This document shows positions 8,458 through 16,817 of a stretch of DNA of 64,000 bases, in pieces. The translations under genes were made by a program, and so were the position numbers. The DNA is from Winogradskyella marincola. GTDB taxonomy: Bacteria > Bacteroidota > Bacteroidia > Flavobacteriales > Flavobacteriaceae. The notes beneath the pieces were generated by a model, which had not been told where the DNA came from, ran no database searches, and saw only the letters and a list, made by a program, of their open reading frames with translations. The stretch spans positions 394,961 to 458,960 of the forward strand of contig NZ_JARSBN010000004.1 of NCBI RefSeq assembly GCF_029624125.1, in the 5' to 3' direction. How positions within the stretch are numbered: the first letter of the stretch is position 1; each line of letters begins with the position of its first letter.

Positions 8458-10023
8458 TTGTTTACCAATAGCTACTTTAAAACCCTTTTTCTTCTTGTTG
8501 TTGCATTCTCAATTAATGCCCAAGAAACAATCGCAACAAAAGAAACAGAACTCTTTTCTTTAAAAGCTGAATTAGAAAATGCAATTAAAGAAGATAACCG
8601 CACCTCCATTGGTATAACAAACATTAAACTTGCAGACTTTTTTTATCGTATTTCACTTTATAAAGAAGCCACTACCTATTACCAAAACTACTTAGAATTA
8701 CATCTTCCTAAGGATTCTAGTTTTATTAAAGTTCAAAACCAACTGGCTCTTATTAACTTAGAACTAAAACAATATGGTTTGGCAGAAAGCCATGCTTCAC
8801 TTGCGCTAAGGACTTCAGAGTATATAAATTACAAAAAAGGAGAAGCAACATCTAACGCTTTGTTAGGGAGTGTGGCAGAAAAACAAAGTAACTACAACGA
8901 TGCACTAAAATTTCAGAAAAAGAGTTTAGCCTTGTTTAGCTTTTTAAAAGACAGCACTGGCATTGCCATTACTAACGAAAACATTGGCAGTATTTACGAA
9001 GATTTAGAGCAATACCAAAAGGCCTTAAATTACTTTAATGTTGCACAGAGCTTTTCTAAGAATAGTCCATGGGATTTAAAAATAAATATCATTAATAACA
9101 TTGGTGATATTAACAGAAAAACAAAAAAATATATTGAAGCTATCGGCTACACAGAACAAGCTCTGGAACTCGCCAAAACCTCAAACAACCAGTCACAATT
9201 GGTTAGCGCTCTTAAAGATCTATCCAGAACCTATGCTGACATGGGCAACTTTTCCAAAGCTTATGAATACCTCAACAATCAAAACATTGCTAACGAAGAA
9301 GAGCTTATTCAAAACAACAATGAAATAGTAAGCGCACTACAAATTCTACACGATGTAAAAGAAAAAGAGAATGAGGTGCAATTACTAAATAAGCAAAACG
9401 AAATAAACAAAGTACAGCAAAGCATTATCCTTATTATAGCAAGTGCTCTAACTCTAGGACTATGTGCACTTTTTTTATACTGGAAGAAAAGAAAAAAACA
9501 CGAAAAACACATCTTAGAATATCAGCAACAATTACTACAGGCAGATTTAGATAAAAAAGCAGCCAAAGAAATTGCTCTAAACAGAGAAATAGACATTAAA
9601 GTCTCTGCTCTCACAAATTATAGTCTTCATATTGCGCACAAAAACAAAATGCTTTCTGACATTTCTAAGACACTCTCTAAATTAAAAGACCGCAACAGTG
9701 CACTGGTTTCAAAAAAGCTAAAAGATATTGTTAAAGACATAGAATCAGATTTAGAAAACAATAATGAATGGACAGAACTTATGAGTTATTTTGGCCAGAT
9801 ACATCCAAGTTTCTTTTCAAAACTTAAAAATGATGCTAAAGAAAAACTCTCTTCTTCAGAAATGCGATTGTGTATGTTGCTCCGTCTTAACCTTTCATCT
9901 AAAGAAATTGGAGGTATCTTAAGAATTACATCAGATAGTGTTAGAATAGCACGTTACAGACTTAGAAAAAAACTGCCTTTAGAATCCAAGGACGACCTAC
10001 AAGCTTATCTTCTCAATTTATAA
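8458..10023 (+). CDS. TPR-repeat sensor with C-terminal LuxR-type helix-turn-helix
   Basis: A 521-residue regulator of the Bacteroidota TPR-TM-HTH type. A secretion signal (FLLVVAFSINAQ) is followed by ~270 residues of TPR-like helices (e.g. NYNDALKFQKKSLALFSFL; QYQKALNYFNVAQSFSK), then a membrane helix at ~322-341, a coiled-coil stretch and a C-terminal HTH (SSSEMRLCMLLRLNLSSKEI, then SDSVRIARYRLRKKL). The sensor part is periplasmic and the HTH cytoplasmic. The start appears to be TTG 8458: an in-frame TAG lies three codons upstream and no ATG gives a complete signal peptide. It precedes the TonB receptor and phytase genes on the same strand by 157 bases, so it may control them (inference). 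Confidence 0.8.
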   Translation: MFTNSYFKTLFLLVVAFSINAQETIATKETELFSLKAELENAIKEDNRTSIGITNIKLADFFYRISLYKEATTYYQNYLELHLPKDSSFIKVQNQLALINLELKQYGLAESHASLALRTSEYINYKKGEATSNALLGSVAEKQSNYNDALKFQKKSLALFSFLKDSTGIAITNENIGSIYEDLEQYQKALNYFNVAQSFSKNSPWDLKINIINNIGDINRKTKKYIEAIGYTEQALELAKTSNNQSQLVSALKDLSRTYADMGNFSKAYEYLNNQNIANEEELIQNNNEIVSALQILHDVKEKENEVQLLNKQNEINKVQQSIILIIASALTLGLCALFLYWKKRKKHEKHILEYQQQLLQADLDKKAAKEIALNREIDIKVSALTNYSLHIAHKNKMLSDISKTLSKLKDRNSALVSKKLKDIVKDIESDLENNNEWTELMSYFGQIHPSFFSKLKNDAKEKLSSSEMRLCMLLRLNLSSKEIGGILRITSDSVRIARYRLRKKLPLESKDDLQAYLLNL

Positions 10024-10180
10024 CCAATGTTTTGTCAACCTTTATGCAATGTTACGTAATTGTAAATGTTGCCATGTTTTATAGTGTTTTTAGGCAGGTA
10101 AGTTACTTTTTGTTAACGCTCATTTTATCTACAAGTACAGTCTTGAGTATAGTTTTGAGGTAAACAAAAATCAACCTTAA

Positions 10181-13015
10181 ATGAAACATTATTTTACCCT
10201 TTTATTATTAACAATATCTTTCTTCGGATTGGCTCAATCCGGAAACTTACAAGGTGTTATAACAGATAAGGATGGTATTACCATTCCTGGCGCAACGGTG
10301 TCTGTTGCATCGCTTAACAAAGGAACTGTAACAGATTTTAATGGAAAATACGTTCTGGTAAATATTCCTGAAGGAAAGCATACCATTACCGTAAAATATC
10401 TTGGTTTTTCAGATGTTACTCAAGATATAGACATTGTAGCAGACCAAACTGTAGCATTAAACTTTACCCTAAATTCTGAAGATACCGAATTAAAAGAAGT
10501 TACAATTAGTGGCTTTGGACTTAGCGGACAAGCAAGAGCACTAAACACCCAAAAGAACAAACAAAACATTACTAACGTAGTGTCTACAGACCAAATTGGT
10601 AAATTCCCAGACGCAAACATTGGAGATGCTGTAAAACGTATTCCTGGTATTACAATGCAGGTAGATCAAGGTGAAGCACGTAACATAATTGTTCGTGGTC
10701 TTTCTCCTCAATTAAACTCAGTTACCTTAAACGGAAGTAGAATTCCGTCTGCTGAAGGCGATAACCGTAACGTTCAAATGGATTTAATTCCATCGGATAT
10801 GATTCAGACTATCGAAGTAAACAAAGCCGTAACGCCAGATATGGATGCTGACGCTCTTGGTGGTTCTGTAAACTTAATTACGCGTACATCGCCTCAAGGT
10901 TTCCGTTTGTCTGCAACAGTTGGTTCTGGCCTTAACTTTATTACAGACAAAAGAATTTTAAACGGATCGTTCTTAGTTGGAGACCGAAGTAAAAACGATA
11001 AATTCGGTTGGATGGTTTCTGCATCTATTAACGATAACGACTTTGGTAGCGATAACGTTGAAGCAGAATGGACAGACGAGTTTGAATTTAACAATGGAGA
11101 TGCTGACAACCTCGAAGCTGTAGATGTTAATCCTTATGCTAACGTTTTTGAAATTAGAGAATACCTTGTACAACGTGTACGTCGTAGCTTTTCAGCTAAT
11201 TTAGATTACAAATTCGATGATAATAATTCTGTTTATTTCAAATCAATCTACAACTGGAGAGACGATAGAGAAAACCGTTTTAGATTAGAGCATGAAATCT
11301 TAGATGGCGAAGATATTGAGGCTGGTGATTTCTCAGTAGATGGCAATGGCAACCTTACTATGTTCCCTGTTGAGGCAAAACGCCAATCTAAAGGTGGTAT
11401 TAATAACGACCGCAACAAAAACAGACGTTTAGAAGACCAACGTATGCAAAACTACAGTCTTGGTGGAGAGCATTTATTGAGCAACGTACAACTAGACTGG
11501 ATGGCATCTTTCGCTAAAGCTTCAGAAGAGCGTTTAAACGAGCGTTATTTAGAGTACGAAAGCGAATATGCTATCAACTTTAATAACAATCAAGATAAAC
11601 CTTTATTCTCGCCTACAAATCCTGCTGATGCTAGCTTCGCAGATTTTGAATTTGGCGAGCTTACAGAAGAAAACCAATATACAGAAGAAGAGGACATTAA
11701 TATTTTTGTGAATGCACAATTACCTTTATCTGTTATTGATGGTAATGATGGCTTTTTAAAGTTTGGTGCTAAAACAAGATTAAAAAATAAAAACAGAACA
11801 AACGGTTTTATCGAATACAGTGATGAAACTGGCGCTTTAGAATTTTTAGGAATGGTACCTACAAGAAGCTATTCTGATACAGACTTCTTAGCTGGTAGCC
11901 AATACCAAATCGGCACCTTTGCTAGTCCAGAATTTTTAGGAAGTATAAATCTTAACGACACTAACCTTTTTGAAGCTGAAGATTTACCAGAAGAATATGC
12001 TACTGCTAACTTCGATGTTAACGAAAACGTATATGCTGGTTACGCTATGCTTAACCAAAACATTACAGACAAATTAAGTGTTTTGGCAGGTGTGAGATTA
12101 GAGCATACTTCTATAGAAAGTACAGGTAACGAGCTTGTTTTTAACGAAGATGGTGATGTTGATGGTATTGCTGAAGTTAAAGACGAAAACTCATACACCA
12201 ACATATTACCTGGTGTACATTTTAAATATGATATAACGGATAATACCGTTTTACGTTTTGCTTGGACTAACACTTTAGCAAGACCAAACTATGTAGATTT
12301 AGTACCATACAGAGAAATCAATAACGAAGATGAAGAAATTTTCTTAGGAAACTCTGAACTAGACCCAACAACATCTATGAATTTCGACTTTATGGCAGAG
12401 CACTACTTTAAATCTGTTGGTATTGTTTCTGGAGGTTTATTCTACAAAAGTATATCTGACTTTACTTATGTGTTTCAATCTGAAGATGAAAACGGCTACG
12501 AGGTTTACCAACCTTTAAATGGTGATGACGCTTCTGTATTTGGTGCAGAAGTATCTTTTCAACGTCGATTAGATTTCTTACCTGGTTTTGCTAAGAATTT
12601 CAGTATTTATCTTAACTATACCTACTTAACTTCCAGTGCAGATGGTATCCGTAACGAGGATGGTGAAAAGCGTACAGATTTAGATTTACCACAAACGTCG
12701 CCAAATATGTTCAACGGTTCATTAGGTTATGCTGGTAAAAAATTCAGCTTACGTTTATCGGCTAATTATTCTGATGCTTATATCGATGAAATTGGTGGAA
12801 ATGCGTTTGAAGACCGTTATTACGATCAGCAATTCTTCTTAGATTTCAATGCAAACGTGGCTTTAAATAACAACTTAAGCCTTTACTTAAACCTTAATAA
12901 CATTACCAACCAACCGTTACGTTATTACCAAGGTGTGAGTAGCAGAACAATGCAAATGGAATACTACGATATGCGTTTAACATTCGGATTAAAATATGAT
13001 CTATTCAAAAAGTAA
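10181..13015 (+). CDS. TonB-dependent receptor (phytase-associated)
   Basis: A 944-residue outer-membrane receptor. Signal peptide (ISFFGLAQS), a carboxypeptidase-regulatory-like beta-sandwich at ~22-100 (LQGVITDKDGITIPGATVSV), a plug at ~125-240 (QIGKFPDANIGDAVKRIPGI; NIIVRGLSPQLNSVTLNGSR; ALGGSVNLITR), then the beta-barrel ending LTFGLKYDLFKK. It belongs to the subgroup with the GKFPDANIGDAVKRIPGI plug rather than the SusC type, and no SusD follows. The phytase lipoprotein gene starts one base after its stop, so the two are co-transcribed. A reasonable inference is that it imports phytate or its lower inositol-phosphate products. No clear -33/-7 promoter pair was found; TAGTTTTG at 10150-10157 is a possible -7 box. 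Confidence 0.9.
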   Translation: MKHYFTLLLLTISFFGLAQSGNLQGVITDKDGITIPGATVSVASLNKGTVTDFNGKYVLVNIPEGKHTITVKYLGFSDVTQDIDIVADQTVALNFTLNSEDTELKEVTISGFGLSGQARALNTQKNKQNITNVVSTDQIGKFPDANIGDAVKRIPGITMQVDQGEARNIIVRGLSPQLNSVTLNGSRIPSAEGDNRNVQMDLIPSDMIQTIEVNKAVTPDMDADALGGSVNLITRTSPQGFRLSATVGSGLNFITDKRILNGSFLVGDRSKNDKFGWMVSASINDNDFGSDNVEAEWTDEFEFNNGDADNLEAVDVNPYANVFEIREYLVQRVRRSFSANLDYKFDDNNSVYFKSIYNWRDDRENRFRLEHEILDGEDIEAGDFSVDGNGNLTMFPVEAKRQSKGGINNDRNKNRRLEDQRMQNYSLGGEHLLSNVQLDWMASFAKASEERLNERYLEYESEYAINFNNNQDKPLFSPTNPADASFADFEFGELTEENQYTEEEDINIFVNAQLPLSVIDGNDGFLKFGAKTRLKNKNRTNGFIEYSDETGALEFLGMVPTRSYSDTDFLAGSQYQIGTFASPEFLGSINLNDTNLFEAEDLPEEYATANFDVNENVYAGYAMLNQNITDKLSVLAGVRLEHTSIESTGNELVFNEDGDVDGIAEVKDENSYTNILPGVHFKYDITDNTVLRFAWTNTLARPNYVDLVPYREINNEDEEIFLGNSELDPTTSMNFDFMAEHYFKSVGIVSGGLFYKSISDFTYVFQSEDENGYEVYQPLNGDDASVFGAEVSFQRRLDFLPGFAKNFSIYLNYTYLTSSADGIRNEDGEKRTDLDLPQTSPNMFNGSLGYAGKKFSLRLSANYSDAYIDEIGGNAFEDRYYDQQFFLDFNANVALNNNLSLYLNLNNITNQPLRYYQGVSSRTMQMEYYDMRLTFGLKYDLFKK

Positions 13016-13016
13016 A

Positions 13017-14033
13017 ATGATGAAGAAAACCTTAATACTAGGTGTCATTTCTGCTGTAGTTTTTTCTTGCGGAAACGGATTACCAGAAATTGCACCAACA
13101 CTTAAATCCGAAAAATTACCACACGATAGTGACGACCCAGCAATTTGGATTAATCACAAAAACCCTGAACAAAGTATTGTCTTTGGCACTGATAAAGATG
13201 AAATTGATGGTGGAGTTTACGCTTTAGATTTAGACGGAAAAATCATAAAAGAGAAAAGTTTAACTGGAGTAAGTTATCCTAATAATGTGGATGTAGAATA
13301 CGGTTTTAAACTGAACGACTCTACAAAAACCGACATTATAGTATTTTCTGAACGTGAGAAAAACCAAATTAGAGTATACTCAGTACCTGATATGAAACCA
13401 TTGGATAATGGAGGCTTCAAAGTGTTTGAAGATGAAACAGATGTTTTACAAAAACGACCAATGGGAGTTTCTATTTATAAGAATCCATCAACTAAAGAGA
13501 TTTCTGTATTTGTGAGTAGAAAAGCAGGACCAACGGAAGGTTATTTATACCAATATGCCTTGGTTAGCGATTCTTTAGGAGTACATTCTAACTTATTGCG
13601 TAAAATGGGAACTTTTAGTGGCCAAAAAGAAATTGAAGCCATTGCTGTAGATGACGAATTAGGTTTTGTGTATTTCTCTGACGAAGGCGTTGGTATTAGA
13701 AAATACCACGCAGACCCTAAAAAGGGAAACAAGGAAATTGCACTATTCGGAACGGATAATTTTAAGGATGACATTGAAGGTATTGCGATTGCAACTTACC
13801 CAAACGGAGAAGGTTTCCTTATCGTGTCTAACCAACAAAACCACAGTTTTAACATCTTTAAACGAAGCGATAACAGCTTTGTAAAGGAAATAAACTTAGG
13901 AACGATTGAGACAGACGGTTGCGATGTTGTAACGACACCTTTAGGCAAAAAATATCCAAACGGACTATTTGTATCTATGAATGACGAGCAAGACTTTTTC
14001 TTTCATGCTCTTGATTCATTAAAGTTGAAGTAA
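13017..14033 (+). CDS. beta-propeller phytase lipoprotein
   Basis: A 338-residue lipoprotein (lipobox VFSC, Cys18) of the beta-propeller phytase family, which removes phosphate from inositol hexakisphosphate in a calcium-dependent way. The family signature DSDDPAIW is at residues 37-44, followed by FGTDKDEIDGGVYALDLDGK. Further propeller blades carry AIAVDDELGFVYFSDEGVGI and DDIEGIAIATYPNGEGFLIV, which match phytase calcium/phosphate-site segments. The start used is ATG 13017, one base after the receptor stop; the longer in-frame ATG at 12996 would overlap the receptor. Lipidation suggests it works at the outer membrane next to its receptor. A terminator follows. Confidence 0.88.
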   Translation: MMKKTLILGVISAVVFSCGNGLPEIAPTLKSEKLPHDSDDPAIWINHKNPEQSIVFGTDKDEIDGGVYALDLDGKIIKEKSLTGVSYPNNVDVEYGFKLNDSTKTDIIVFSEREKNQIRVYSVPDMKPLDNGGFKVFEDETDVLQKRPMGVSIYKNPSTKEISVFVSRKAGPTEGYLYQYALVSDSLGVHSNLLRKMGTFSGQKEIEAIAVDDELGFVYFSDEGVGIRKYHADPKKGNKEIALFGTDNFKDDIEGIAIATYPNGEGFLIVSNQQNHSFNIFKRSDNSFVKEINLGTIETDGCDVVTTPLGKKYPNGLFVSMNDEQDFFFHALDSLKLK

Positions 14034-14066
14034 TTTTTTTCAAGTTAATTTTTATAATTGGTTAAG

Positions 14067-14096
14067 AACCCTTTCTGTTTTGGAAAGGGTTTTTTA
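14067..14096 (+). terminator. intrinsic terminator after phytase gene
   Basis: Stem AACCCTTTC / GAAAGGGTT with a TGTTTTG loop and a T-rich tail, 33 bases after the phytase stop. Confidence 0.85.
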
Positions 14097-14104
14097 TTTA
14101 AAAA

Positions 14105-14186
14105 ACACCCCTAAAGTCCCCTCAAGGGGACAGCCCTCATAAGTTTAATTGTAACTATTGTCCCCTTGAGGGGACTTCAGGGGTGT
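14105..14186. repeat. long inverted repeat with nested hairpins
   Basis: Two 28-base arms (14105-14132 and 14159-14186) are reverse complements with one mismatch (a T/C difference that would still pair as G-U in RNA), around a 26-base spacer. Each arm also contains its own palindrome, GTCCCC-TCAA-GGGGAC or its complement. The DNA can therefore form one long hairpin or two small ones. It is far richer in G+C than the flanks and has no coding frame. It looks like a REP- or MITE-type repetitive extragenic element; no transposase is near. Confidence 0.75.
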
Positions 14187-14253
14187 AATTATAGTTTTGC
14201 CAACACTATTCCCATTTAATTTCCGTTATTGTATTGAAAACCAACCAATCTTT

Positions 14254-14976
14254 ATGAAACGCTTAGTACTCTTTTTAAGTCTTGTATTTCTTTTACAAAG
14301 TTGTAAATCTTCATACAGCAAAACTGAATTACTTAAAGAAAATAAAGCCTTAAAAGAACGTATTAAAAAACTTGAAACTGCTGATACTGTAAATCAAGAA
14401 GCCGCTATTGAACTTAAAAAAATGAATGTGGTTTATCGAGGTGTTATAAATCCAGTTTACATATCAAAACCTAATGCTGTTTCCTTTGAAGCTACTGCTC
14501 CAGGCCTGAGAAAAATTGACAGTTTAGGAAATTATAATTTAAGTCCTGGTACAGGTAGAGCAGTAGATATTACAATAAAATCTAAACTTAAAAATGGAGA
14601 TTCTTTAACCGAAACAAAAACATTGAGGATTAAAGATATTTCTGCACCTATTGGCACAATAAATGGCATTGGTTGTGGTAGTAAATGTGAACTTAAATTG
14701 AAGAAAGAAGATTTAACTGATGCTGTAATAAATGCTGAAATGAAAAACTTTTTACATGATTTAGGCATAGCAGTGATTTCATTTAAGATTAAAATGCCTC
14801 ACTATAGAGTAATTAAAATAAGCGGTAATAAAATGAATGTTAGAGCTAATGATTTATTCACTTTACTTCAGCCTGATGATTCCGTAATAATATTCGATAT
14901 AAAAATTAGACTTTCAGGCAACTCTAGGTACAAATTAAAAGGTGTTGCACCTATAATAATTAAAATAATAGAATAA
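14254..14976 (+). CDS. lipoprotein with GldM C-terminal-like domain
   Basis: A 240-residue lipoprotein (lipobox LLQSC, Cys17). A short coiled coil at ~24-44 (ELLKENKALKERIKKLE) is followed by a domain from ~57 to the end that resembles the C-terminal portion of GldM: MNVVYRGVINPVYISKP, EATAPGLRKIDSLGNYNLSP and SAPIGTINGIG are characteristic. GldM is a periplasmic shaft of the type IX secretion/gliding motor and is normally ~500 residues with an N-terminal membrane helix. This protein has only the distal part on a lipid anchor. ATG 14254 gives a clean lipoprotein signal; the longer frame from 14197 does not. It sits just after the palindromic repeat and has no gld neighbours. Confidence 0.65.
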   Translation: MKRLVLFLSLVFLLQSCKSSYSKTELLKENKALKERIKKLETADTVNQEAAIELKKMNVVYRGVINPVYISKPNAVSFEATAPGLRKIDSLGNYNLSPGTGRAVDITIKSKLKNGDSLTETKTLRIKDISAPIGTINGIGCGSKCELKLKKEDLTDAVINAEMKNFLHDLGIAVISFKIKMPHYRVIKISGNKMNVRANDLFTLLQPDDSVIIFDIKIRLSGNSRYKLKGVAPIIIKIIE

Positions 14977-14979
14977 TTT

Positions 14980-16755
14980 CTAAACAATTTCCATCTTCTT
15001 CAATAGGAAGCTCGCATTCATATTTTGGCAAACGCCTTTCTTTAGTTTGTAGTCAAAAAAGAGTTCGTCGTTTTTAATTTCAGCATCAAAGTAGTAGTTT
15101 TTTACAGCCTCTAATTCAGTTTCAATTTCAGTAAGACTTAAATCGTGCGTTGCTATAATTCCTGTAGCATTTTGGCCAACTAATTTTTCTACAAACTTTC
15201 TTGAGCCAATGGCTTTGTCAGTTGAATTGGTGCCTTTTAAGATTTCATCTAAAATCACGAAATAGTTTTTGTCTTCAGCAATAGTGTCTACAATAAATTT
15301 TAGTCGTGTAAGCTCACTAAAAAAGTACGAACTATCATCGGTCAACGAATCTGTAGTACGCATACTTGTAATGAGTTTAATCGGCTTGTATTTGCTTGTT
15401 TTCGCACAAATAGGCAAACCAACATTTGCCATAACAATGTGCAACGCAACCGTTCTTAAAAAGGTACTCTTACCAGCCATATTAGCTCCTGTAACGATGA
15501 AAAACTGCTCTTGTAACAATTCTAAATCGCTATCAATTCGCTTTTCAGCATTCAACAAAGGATGTCCTAAACTTTCGGCTTTAATTGTAATATTTTCTGA
15601 AGTAATTTCAGGGTAACTAAAGTCTTGATTATTATAAGCATAATTACCCAAAGTGTTGTACGCATCAAAAAACGTCACCACTTCAAACCAATCCTCAACC
15701 TTATGTGCATACTTACTAATCCATTGTTCCACACGATAGGTTTGCCTTATATCCCAAAGCAAATATCCATTTCCAAAAATGGCTGATATGAGGTTATTTC
15801 TGTTATCTAAAGCATCTAAAGCTTTTGAGAATTTTGTAAATATCTGTGAGGCTTTTTCACCTTCAGACTGTATTTTTTGTTGCTGTTGTTGCAATAACTC
15901 AGACTGAAATTCTTTCTGTTCAATTTCTTTCAGTAATAAAGCATATTGTCTAAAGGTGTCTTTAGCTTTTTCGGTGTTTTGGGCAACATTATTAATTGAT
16001 TTTAAAAATCTTCCAGTAATCGCTAAACCTAAAAGCAACCAATATCCAGCATATTTTATTGGAATAATTTCAGTAAATCCTAAGACCAAAAGTGCTACTG
16101 AAGCTACACTAAAGCCAATTGTTAACCAATATAATGTAGCGTTTAAAAATGGTTTATAATCCTTTAGCCATTCAATAATAGATTTTGCAGAATGCTCCAC
16201 TTTTACACCTTGCGCTACACCAGAATAGTATTGCCTCCATTCGGGCTCATCAGCTAATTCTTTAATCGCATTTTGTCTTGCTTCTATATTAGTAATATCG
16301 TTTGCCAACAAACAATTAACAAGCGATTGCGTGCCTTCATTTATAGTTGTTCTGTTGATGTATTGAAAGAAAGAACCTCTTCCAAACAAATCGATATCTA
16401 AACTATAGGCATGAGCAGGATTTTGAAATACTTTTCCATCTGCTCTATCATGAAAATCGCCAGAAGCTATTTTAATTTCATCTTCATTAATAGTGGCTAA
16501 ACGTTTGTGTAGTTCGCGTTTGGTTTTAAGATCTGTATGTCTGGATAGTAAAAACAGAAACACAGCAATGCCAACCACAGCTATAATTGCTGCAACTTGC
16601 CAGTTTTGATAGGTTAGATAGATACCAAAGCTAGCCAACAAAAATACGGTAAGCCTAAGCACACTGTATAATCCCATCTTTTTATACAAATCCTTTGCGG
16701 TTTGCTGGTGTATTTGCAGTTGTGCTTTATAAAATGTATTTGGGTTTTTCATCAT
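14980..16755 (-). CDS. membrane-anchored MutS-family ATPase
   Basis: A 591-residue protein with the ATPase domain of MutS: Walker A GANMAGKST at residues 423-431, followed by TSMRTTDSLTDDSSYFFSEL, the Walker B region YFVILDEILKGTNS and the IATHDLSLTE motif. Before it lies a MutS core/lever-like region. It lacks the mismatch-recognition domain (no N-terminal FxE block). Unlike MutS it has hydrophobic segments near residues 28-70 and ~200-245 that look like two pairs of membrane helices. It belongs to a Bacteroidota MutS-like family whose role is not established, so mismatch repair should not be assumed. Its 3' end is 3 bases from the convergent GldM-like gene. Confidence 0.8.
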   Translation of the reverse strand: MMKNPNTFYKAQLQIHQQTAKDLYKKMGLYSVLRLTVFLLASFGIYLTYQNWQVAAIIAVVGIAVFLFLLSRHTDLKTKRELHKRLATINEDEIKIASGDFHDRADGKVFQNPAHAYSLDIDLFGRGSFFQYINRTTINEGTQSLVNCLLANDITNIEARQNAIKELADEPEWRQYYSGVAQGVKVEHSAKSIIEWLKDYKPFLNATLYWLTIGFSVASVALLVLGFTEIIPIKYAGYWLLLGLAITGRFLKSINNVAQNTEKAKDTFRQYALLLKEIEQKEFQSELLQQQQQKIQSEGEKASQIFTKFSKALDALDNRNNLISAIFGNGYLLWDIRQTYRVEQWISKYAHKVEDWFEVVTFFDAYNTLGNYAYNNQDFSYPEITSENITIKAESLGHPLLNAEKRIDSDLELLQEQFFIVTGANMAGKSTFLRTVALHIVMANVGLPICAKTSKYKPIKLITSMRTTDSLTDDSSYFFSELTRLKFIVDTIAEDKNYFVILDEILKGTNSTDKAIGSRKFVEKLVGQNATGIIATHDLSLTEIETELEAVKNYYFDAEIKNDELFFDYKLKKGVCQNMNASFLLKKMEIV

Positions 16756-16817
16756 AAACTTTTCGAAGTCGAAATATATGAAAAACCCATACTTTATAGC
16801 CTAACTTTAGCTTTATA

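Noticed and set aside
14197..14253. ATG 14197 as start of the GldM-like lipoprotein.
   Set aside because: The added 19 residues precede a complete lipoprotein signal beginning at ATG 14254.
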